Assembly: GCA_022758945.1 (NCBI GenBank)
Contig: JAEMQE010000228.1
Location: 1-9,872 of the forward strand
DNA length: 9,872 nt
Source of the DNA: Lentimicrobium sp.
GTDB lineage: Bacteria > Bacteroidota > Bacteroidia > Flavobacteriales > Flavobacteriaceae
Reading direction: 5' to 3'
The notes beneath the pieces are model-generated. The model saw only the letters and a list, made by a program, of their open reading frames with translations. It was not told the DNA's origin and searched no databases. This document shows, piece after piece, positions 1-4,983 of this stretch; within the stretch, counting starts at the first letter, position 1; each line of letters begins with the position of its first letter. A program made the translations under genes and the position numbers.

Positions 1-1
1 T

Positions 2-130
2 TACAACAAAATGCAAAGCAGACTTATTTTACAAAAAAAACTACATTTTGAGTCAAAATTAGTTTCAGAGAGTTCTATGGAAGTTTTAAAAGAGTTTGAA
101 CAAATAGACACTTTACATGAATCAATTTGA
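2..130 (+). CDS. Probable antitoxin of a MazF-type toxin-antitoxin pair (3' end only)
   Basis: An open frame enters from the left edge and ends with TGA at 128-130, giving about 42 residues of C-terminus. The visible part is charged and probably helical (QKKLHFESKLVSESSMEVLK is typical) and has no recognisable DNA-binding domain, which would lie upstream of the window. It overlaps the following MazF-like toxin gene by 14 nt in another frame, the usual arrangement for translationally coupled antitoxin-toxin pairs. The call rests on this position, size and overlap rather than on family recognition. In MazE-like antitoxins the C-terminal tail wraps the toxin, and an acidic helical tail fits that role. 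The ATG at 11 is probably internal, because the frame is open upstream of it. It could instead be the end of an unrelated small gene. Confidence 0.6.
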   Translation, partial: YNKMQSRLILQKKLHFESKLVSESSMEVLKEFEQIDTLHESI

Positions 131-455
131 AATTTGGTTAGCCGATTTAAATCCTCAAATTGGCACCGAAGCTGGAAAAGTGAGACCAGTGGTAATTGTT
201 CAAACTAACTTTTTGAACGAAATAGCACATCCTTCAACCATTATTTGTCCAATTACAACCAAACTAAACAACGAATCGGATGTTTTAAGAATCCGAATTA
301 ATAAAGATAGTTGCGGCTTAAACGAGAATAGCGATATTATGATTGACCAAATTCGAGCCATCGATAATTCGAGATTTATAAAAAAAATTGGATTTATAAC
401 CAATGATATGAAATCGAAAATCAAAGAAAATATAATGAATGTTTTAGATTTTTAA
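117..455 (+). CDS. mazF: MazF/PemK-family mRNA interferase toxin
   Basis: This 112-residue protein has the size and motif order of type II toxins of the MazF/PemK (CcdB-fold) family, which cleave RNA at short specific sequences and arrest growth when the antitoxin is lost. It opens with EIWLADLNPQIGTEAGKVRP, the typical first strand plus the loop ending in RPVVIVQ. E18 and R23 have the same spacing as E24 and R29 of E. coli MazF, and the ICPITTK strand (residues 43-49) carries the conserved threonine position. The segment SDIMIDQIRAIDNSRFI (72-88) matches the family's second conserved block. The gene appears intact. It overlaps the upstream partial antitoxin frame by 14 nt, and its stop lies only 12 nt before purE with no terminator between, so transcripts may run on into purE. 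Its cleavage specificity cannot be read from the sequence. Confidence 0.93.
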   Translation: MNQFEIWLADLNPQIGTEAGKVRPVVIVQTNFLNEIAHPSTIICPITTKLNNESDVLRIRINKDSCGLNENSDIMIDQIRAIDNSRFIKKIGFITNDMKSKIKENIMNVLDF

Positions 456-467
456 TTAGAGAAACAA

Positions 468-953
468 ATGAGCAAAGTAGCCGTAATAATGGGAAGCATA
501 TCCGATATGCCAGTAATGCAAGAAGCCATTGACATCCTAAAAGGTTTTGATATAGAAACAGAAGTCGATATCGTTTCGGCACACAGAACACCCGAAAAAT
601 TATTTGATTTTAGCAAAAACGCCCATACTCGAGGCATTTCAGTAATTATTGCCGGCGCTGGCGGGGCGGCACATTTGCCAGGGATGGTAGCTTCAATGTC
701 ACCACTTCCTGTGATTGGCGTTCCGGTAAAATCCAGTAATTCTATCGATGGTTGGGACAGCATTTTGTCTATTTTGCAAATGCCGGGCGGCGTTCCCGTG
801 GCAACAGTTGCACTAAACGGTGCGAAAAATGCCGGAATTCTGGCCGCTCAAATCATTGGAACTTCTGACAAATGTATTTTAGATAAAATCGTTCTTTATA
901 AAGAAGGTTTGAAAGATACAGTCAATAAATCATCAGAAAAATTAAACAAATAA
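468..953 (+). CDS. purE: N5-carboxyaminoimidazole ribonucleotide mutase, PurE class I
   Basis: PurE converts N5-CAIR, made by PurK, to CAIR in de novo purine synthesis and acts in the cytoplasm as an octamer. The 161-residue length is normal. Visible motifs are the nucleotide-binding loop MGSISD (residues 8-13), SAHRTP (37-42) with H39 matching the catalytic histidine of E. coli PurE (H45), the glycine-rich AGAGGAAHLPG loop (62-72), and QMPGGVPVATV followed by NAG near the C-terminus. The requirement for PurK is known for class I enzymes; purK is not in this window and would be expected just upstream in many relatives. Here the immediate upstream gene is a MazF-type toxin 12 nt away, so purE may be transcribed from a promoter outside the window. 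A long inverted repeat follows its stop. The protein looks complete and functional. Confidence 0.96.
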   Translation: MSKVAVIMGSISDMPVMQEAIDILKGFDIETEVDIVSAHRTPEKLFDFSKNAHTRGISVIIAGAGGAAHLPGMVASMSPLPVIGVPVKSSNSIDGWDSILSILQMPGGVPVATVALNGAKNAGILAAQIIGTSDKCILDKIVLYKEGLKDTVNKSSEKLNK

Positions 954-982
954 GTCCTGAACGACTAAGGAATAAAAAAAAC

Positions 983-1015
983 AAACCTATAAGGTTTTTA
1001 AAACCTTATAGGTTT
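983..1015. repeat. Perfect 16-bp inverted repeat between purE and the M3 peptidase
   Basis: Arms AAACCTATAAGGTTTT (983-998) and AAAACCTTATAGGTTT (1000-1015) are exact reverse complements with a single T between them. Each arm is itself nearly palindromic (AAACC-TATA-AGGTTT), so the element is a doubled dyad. The right end lies 12 nt before the start codon of the M3 peptidase. It could act as a purE terminator, although no long T-tract follows, or as a dispersed intergenic palindrome of the kind common in Flavobacterium genomes. Confidence 0.85.
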
Positions 1016-1027
1016 AAATAAAAAACC

Positions 1028-3055
1028 ATGAGCATATTAACACATCATTTCAATACAAAACACAATACTGCACCTTTTTCTAAAATTAACAACGAAGACT
1101 TTCTTCCCGCTTTTAAAAAAGGAATTGAACTAGCAAAATCCGAAATTAACGGAATTGTAAATAATCCTATTCAACCTACTTTCGAAAATACGATTGAAGC
1201 CTTGGCTTTTAGCGGTGATATTTTGGATCGTATTTCAAGTATCTTTTTCAACCTGAATTCGGCAGAAACGAGTGACGAAATGCAAAAAACAGCACAGGAA
1301 GTTTCGCCATTATTGTCCGAATTTGGAAATGACGTTCGCCTTAATCTGGAGTTGTTTGCAAGAGTAAAAGCAGTTTATGAACAAAGAGAAAAATTGAACC
1401 TCAACCCGGAACAAACTACACTTTTAGACAAAAAATATAAAAGTTTCGCCAGAAACGGAGCCAATTTACCCGAAGACAAAAAGAACCAATTGCGCGAAAT
1501 CGACAAGGAATTATCAAAGTTGAGTTTGCAGTTTGGCGAAAATGTTTTGGCAGAAACCCACGCTTTCGAATTGCATATTACAGACGAAAATGATTTGGCT
1601 GGATTGCCTGAAGGAACTCGGGAAGCTGCTCGTTCTTTGGCGAAAAGCCAAGAAAAAGAAGGTTGGATTTTCACCTTGGATCATCCCAGTTATATTCCTT
1701 TTGTGACCTATGCCGACAATCGTGAATTGCGCAAGAAAATGGCAATTGCCTTTGGCGCAAGAGCTTTCCAGAACAATGAATTCGACAATCAGGAAATTGT
1801 TCTGAAAATTGCAAAACTGCGTTTTGAAAGAGCACAAGTTTTGAGTTATAAAACGCATTCCCATTTTGTTCTCGAAGAACGAATGGCAGAAAATCCAGAG
1901 AAAGTAATTTCGTTTTCGAATGATTTATTGGCCAAAGCCAAACCCGCAGCCGAAAAAGAATTTGCACAATTAGCGGCTTTCGCCAAGGAATTGGATGGAA
2001 TTGAGCAACTCGAAAAATGGGACGGTGCCTATTATTCGGAGAAATTGAAACAACAATTATTCAGTTTAGACGATGAAATACTGAAACCCTATTTCCAGTT
2101 GGAGAAAGTTTTGGACGGTGCTTTCACAGTCGCACAAAAATTATATGGAATCACGTTCGAAGAGATTTTCGAAGTGGACAAATACCACGAAGACGTGAAA
2201 ACCTACGAAGTAAAAGATGAAGACGACCAATTAGTAGCGGTTTTCTATGCCGATTTCTTCCCGAGAAAAGGCAAACGAAACGGCGCTTGGATGACGTCTT
2301 TCAAATCGCAATACATCAAAAAAGGAATCAACGAAAGACCGCATATTTCGAACGTTTGTAATTTTACAAAACCAACAGAAACCAAACCATCTTTATTAAC
2401 ATTCAACGAAGTGACGACTTTATTTCACGAATTTGGCCACGCTTTGCACGGGATGTTGGCCAATACTACTTATCCAAGTTTATCGGGAACATCGGTTTAT
2501 TGGGACTTTGTAGAATTGCCAAGCCAGATTATGGAAAACTGGTGTTACGAACCGGAAGCCTTGGCTTTGTTCGCTTATCACTATGAAACTGGCGAAATGA
2601 TTCCGCAAGAATATGTCGAAAAAATCAAAGAAAGTGCCAGTTTTCAGGAAGGAATGGCGACTTTGCGTCAAATTAGTTTTGGATTATTAGATATGGCTTT
2701 CCATAGTAACAATCCAACAGAAATTACAGATGTAAAAGCTTTTGAAAAAACAGCTTTTGAAGGCACCACTTTATACCCAGACGTTGCCGAAAATTGTATG
2801 TCGGTTTCCTTTTCTCATATATTTCAAGGCGGTTATTCTTCAGGCTACTACAGCTACAAATGGGCCGAAGTGCTCGATGCCGATGCTTTTGCTTATTTCC
2901 AAGAAAAAGGAATTTTCAATAAGGAAGTGGCAACAAAATTTAAAGATAATGTGCTTTCTAAAGGTGGAACGGAATTGCCAATGGAATTGTATAAACGCTT
3001 CCGAGGACAGGAACCAAAACCCGATGCTTTGTTGAAGCGAGCGGGATTGATATAG
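1028..3055 (+). CDS. prlC: M3-family zinc metallopeptidase, oligopeptidase A (OpdA/PrlC) type
   Basis: A cytoplasmic thimet-type oligopeptidase of 675 residues, close to the roughly 680 of E. coli OpdA and Dcp. The zinc site HEFGH is at residues 467-471, with the third ligand E496 in the segment WDFVELPSQ. Near the C-terminus, SHIFQGGYSSGYYSYKW (about 596-612) supplies the conserved histidine and tyrosines that hold the substrate. Several stretches resemble OpdA more than dipeptidyl carboxypeptidase Dcp: AYYSEKLKQQLFS, ELPSQIMENWCYEPEALA, HYETGE, and the ending KRFRGQEPKPDALL. The symbol therefore follows OpdA, but substrate range is not provable from sequence. There is no signal peptide. The family degrades short peptides released by ATP-dependent proteases and cleaved signal peptides. 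The ATG follows an A-rich leader without a Shine-Dalgarno sequence, as usual in Bacteroidota. A terminator follows the stop. A housekeeping role is likely. Confidence 0.92.
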   Translation: MSILTHHFNTKHNTAPFSKINNEDFLPAFKKGIELAKSEINGIVNNPIQPTFENTIEALAFSGDILDRISSIFFNLNSAETSDEMQKTAQEVSPLLSEFGNDVRLNLELFARVKAVYEQREKLNLNPEQTTLLDKKYKSFARNGANLPEDKKNQLREIDKELSKLSLQFGENVLAETHAFELHITDENDLAGLPEGTREAARSLAKSQEKEGWIFTLDHPSYIPFVTYADNRELRKKMAIAFGARAFQNNEFDNQEIVLKIAKLRFERAQVLSYKTHSHFVLEERMAENPEKVISFSNDLLAKAKPAAEKEFAQLAAFAKELDGIEQLEKWDGAYYSEKLKQQLFSLDDEILKPYFQLEKVLDGAFTVAQKLYGITFEEIFEVDKYHEDVKTYEVKDEDDQLVAVFYADFFPRKGKRNGAWMTSFKSQYIKKGINERPHISNVCNFTKPTETKPSLLTFNEVTTLFHEFGHALHGMLANTTYPSLSGTSVYWDFVELPSQIMENWCYEPEALALFAYHYETGEMIPQEYVEKIKESASFQEGMATLRQISFGLLDMAFHSNNPTEITDVKAFEKTAFEGTTLYPDVAENCMSVSFSHIFQGGYSSGYYSYKWAEVLDADAFAYFQEKGIFNKEVATKFKDNVLSKGGTELPMELYKRFRGQEPKPDALLKRAGLI

Positions 3056-3060
3056 ATTAT

Positions 3061-3100
3061 TGATTTCAGATTGCAGATTAACGAATTCTGATTTCAGATT
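3061..3100. repeat. Short direct repeat TGATTTCAGATT (two copies)
   Basis: The 12-mer TGATTTCAGATT occurs at 3061-3072 and again at 3089-3100, 28 bp apart, with an extra partial copy (GCAGATT) between. It fills the space between the M3 peptidase stop and its terminator. Similar GATTTCAGATT-rich stretches are familiar in Flavobacteriaceae intergenic DNA, but no function can be assigned. Confidence 0.6.
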
Positions 3101-3101
3101 T

Positions 3102-3130
3102 AAACCGATGTAGAAATCCATCGGTTTTTT
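3102..3130 (+). terminator. Rho-independent terminator after the M3 peptidase gene
   Basis: A 9-bp perfect stem, AAACCGATG (3102-3110) with CATCGGTTT (3119-3127), closes an 8-nt loop and runs into six Ts (3125-3130). It lies about 47 nt after the peptidase stop and 5 nt from the 3' end of the convergent RES-domain gene. It serves the plus strand. A weaker AT tail on the other side could let it stop the minus-strand transcript too. Confidence 0.85.
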
Positions 3131-3134
3131 AATT

Positions 3135-4004
3135 TTAGAAATTAATAATTTCGACAGATTCATTTGGCGGTTTCATCCAATAAACATTGAATAAATCTTT
3201 TGGATATATTTTTTCAAATTCAGGATAACCATTTCTCAAGAGTTTAAGTTTTATAAAATCCTTTCCCAATTCTAAAACCTCCAATGTTTGAATACTAAAA
3301 ATTGCAAAATAGCAATGTGCTATGTAAGATTTCAATACGAAACAATAACTTTTTTGATTTCTAATAATACTTGGATAAATTAACCCATCAGTTTCTATAA
3401 TTGCTCTTTCTTTATTGGTCCCATTTGTTAAAAAAATATGAGCAATTGCAATACTTAACTTATATTTATACAACTCATTATCTCCAACATTTTGATGAAA
3501 TAACTTATCTAAAAAATCTTCAATTTCATATTGACTTTGATCTAATGTATAATTTTCAAAAGGTAATTCTAGTTCTGGTATTTTAATTAAATAGGCTTTG
3601 CCAACTGGGTTAATTCTAAATTCAGGTTTGTTTTGAGTATATAAGTTTTTAAAATTTGTAACTGTAATAAAGTCACCAATCACGGGTTTAATTTCAAGAA
3701 TAGCAGTTATAAAATCACTTGAGCAATAAAACATAGTTTCATTTTCATTATTGCATCTACCCATTTTGGCATTTTCAATCGGTGGGTTCCAAAATTCTTT
3801 TTCGTTACTAAATTCGAACAAAGTTCCATCCACTAAATTACCTTTAACATTGTTATGCTTCCTTGCACGATATAATCCATTAAATGTAAAAGATGTAAAA
3901 ATATCAGTCGTATATCTCTTATCCAACATTATTTGACTAATCTCTTCTTTCAAAGTTGCTATATCTTTCTCTTTACTATCTTTAATTAATTTTTCAAAAT
4001 CCAT
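3135..4004 (-). CDS. RES-domain protein (probable NAD+-degrading ART-like toxin), solitary
   Basis: The 289-residue protein carries the features that name the RES domain. There is an arginine in LYRARKHN (R46 or R48), a glutamate in AILEIKP (E104), and a serine in TDGLIYPSI (S212). Between them lies EFWNPPIENAKMGRCNNENE and then MFYCSSD (91-97), blocks that recur in large RES proteins. RES proteins of Xre-RES toxin-antitoxin pairs have an ADP-ribosyltransferase-like fold and consume NAD+. About 40 residues precede the first motif, and the C-terminal 60-70 residues are not recognised, making it longer than compact RES toxins. No Xre-type antitoxin gene adjoins it. The upstream gene, 11 nt away on the same strand, encodes a UbiA-like membrane protein, and the downstream gene is convergent. 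Sampled lines of this gene are about 23-30% GC against roughly 40% in the M3 peptidase gene, suggesting separate ancestry. Whether it is toxic or domesticated is unknown. Confidence 0.75.
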   Translation of the reverse strand: MDFEKLIKDSKEKDIATLKEEISQIMLDKRYTTDIFTSFTFNGLYRARKHNNVKGNLVDGTLFEFSNEKEFWNPPIENAKMGRCNNENETMFYCSSDFITAILEIKPVIGDFITVTNFKNLYTQNKPEFRINPVGKAYLIKIPELELPFENYTLDQSQYEIEDFLDKLFHQNVGDNELYKYKLSIAIAHIFLTNGTNKERAIIETDGLIYPSIIRNQKSYCFVLKSYIAHCYFAIFSIQTLEVLELGKDFIKLKLLRNGYPEFEKIYPKDLFNVYWMKPPNESVEIINF

Positions 4005-4015
4005 TTTTGATTATA

Positions 4016-4846
4016 TTATAAAATTAAAAGCATCAACCACCACAAAATTGGTAAACTTTCCACCCAAAAAGAAGTATAATATTTGGATCTTTTTTCATTG
4101 GCAAAAGCCAAGGCAATCGCAATAACACAACTCAATAAGAATGACGAATATTGACTATTGTACTTGATATTGCCATTGAAATTGATATTGCTATTTAAAA
4201 TTTCCAGTAACCCAAAAGCCATCAACAAGAAATAACCCAACATTTTAGTCTTCTTCACTCCTATTTGCTGCGGCACGGTTTGCAAATAAGGGTCGTCTTT
4301 GGCCAAATCGATGATTTCAAAAATCAGAATCAATACAAAAATCAGAATAAAACGTTGAATACATTTGAGATAAAAATCCCAAGTTATGGCAATTTCAGCA
4401 TTTAAAATAGGCAAAACAACGGTTACTCCTACCCAACACAGCGCCACAATATAAATTTTTACACCAGCCCAATTTCGGGCATTTTTCCAATTTGGAAAGA
4501 ATGGAAGCGTGTATAAAATTGTCACAAAAAAAACTCCAACGGAAACAATTTGGGTAATTCTTTGCAATTGAAAAAAATAAAAACCAACCGCCGAAAGTGA
4601 TAGAAAACTTAAAAACACAATTGCTTTAAATTCCAGTCGGATTTTATTTTTTTTTGCCCGTACCAATGCTTCATATTTGACAAAATTATAGCCCACGATT
4701 GTACCAAAAAACGCGAAATACGCCATAAGAAAATCTTTAGAAATGTTGAAGTCAAGCAGGCTTATACGAACTAAGCAATAACAAGACAAAGCCACGTGGA
4801 TACTGCCATCTATATAAAAATCTACTATTTTTTTGAAAATCTTCAT
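4016..4846 (-). CDS. UbiA-superfamily-like polytopic membrane protein
   Basis: Using the ATG at 4846, the product has 276 residues and starts MKIFKKIVDFYIDGSIHVAL. A frame extension to 4882 would need a TTG start and an unusual N-terminus, and that TTG fits better as a promoter element, so the ATG is preferred. About eight to nine hydrophobic segments alternate with short charged loops, the pattern of intramembrane prenyltransferases. The loop EIIDLAKDDPYLQTVPQQIG (about 177-196) resembles the second aspartate-rich motif of UbiA enzymes, with D180 and D184/D185 followed by a T.P..IG turn. At the place of the first motif (NDxxDxxxD) only GYNFVKYEA is seen (N54), so the first metal-binding aspartates are missing. 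RNWAGVKIYIVAL (about 124-136) also fits the family. It may be a divergent prenyltransferase or a non-catalytic relative; the substrate is unknown. It is divergent from gcvP and may be co-transcribed with the RES gene. Confidence 0.7.
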   Translation of the reverse strand: MKIFKKIVDFYIDGSIHVALSCYCLVRISLLDFNISKDFLMAYFAFFGTIVGYNFVKYEALVRAKKNKIRLEFKAIVFLSFLSLSAVGFYFFQLQRITQIVSVGVFFVTILYTLPFFPNWKNARNWAGVKIYIVALCWVGVTVVLPILNAEIAITWDFYLKCIQRFILIFVLILIFEIIDLAKDDPYLQTVPQQIGVKKTKMLGYFLLMAFGLLEILNSNINFNGNIKYNSQYSSFLLSCVIAIALAFANEKRSKYYTSFWVESLPILWWLMLLIL

Positions 4847-4850
4847 TCGA

Positions 4851-4882
4851 CAAAAATAAGCAACGTTGTTAATAAATATCAA
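4851..4882 (-). promoter_or_regulatory. Putative Bacteroidota-type promoter for the UbiA-like gene
   Basis: Read on the minus strand, TTG (4882-4880) is followed after 21 nt by TATTTTTG (4858-4851), matching the Flavobacterium pattern TTG-N17-23-TAnnTTTG. The -7 box ends only 4 nt before the ATG at 4846, so the transcript would be leaderless or nearly so. The element supports the ATG over the upstream TTG as the start of the gene. Confidence 0.5.
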
Positions 4883-4944
4883 TTTTAGTTGAAAGATTCC
4901 TAAAAATCAAGGCATTGAACCCCTTTTCTTTTGATAATTATTCA

Positions 4945-4952
4945 TAAATTTG
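4945..4952 (+). promoter_or_regulatory. Putative -7 element of the gcvP promoter
   Basis: TAAATTTG matches the Bacteroidota -7 consensus TAnnTTTG exactly and would place the transcript start about 25 nt before the gcvP ATG. No well-spaced -33 TTG is seen: the nearest, at 4931-4933, is only 11 nt away. The leader is A-rich with no Shine-Dalgarno sequence. There is no room for a glycine riboswitch in the leader. Confidence 0.5.
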
Positions 4953-4983
4953 CCGCTTCAAAAAACAACATTGCACTACAATT

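Noticed and set aside
1028..3055. Dipeptidyl carboxypeptidase (Dcp) identity for the M3 peptidase
   Set aside because: The zinc motif is shared, but the flanking blocks and the C-terminal KRFRGQEP ending resemble oligopeptidase A more closely than Dcp.
117..4004. MazF and RES genes as one toxin or defence island
   Set aside because: They are separated by purE and the long peptidase gene, are on opposite strands, and share no visible features; two independent toxin-family genes is the simpler reading.
4847..4882. N-terminal extension of the UbiA-like protein using a TTG start
   Set aside because: The extension needs a TTG start, adds an atypical 12-residue segment and overlaps a well-matched promoter; the ATG at 4846 gives a natural N-terminus.
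4883..4983. Glycine riboswitch in front of gcvP
   Set aside because: Only about 100 bp separates the divergent genes, the predicted leader is about 25 nt, and no tandem glycine-aptamer structure or conserved core is visible.
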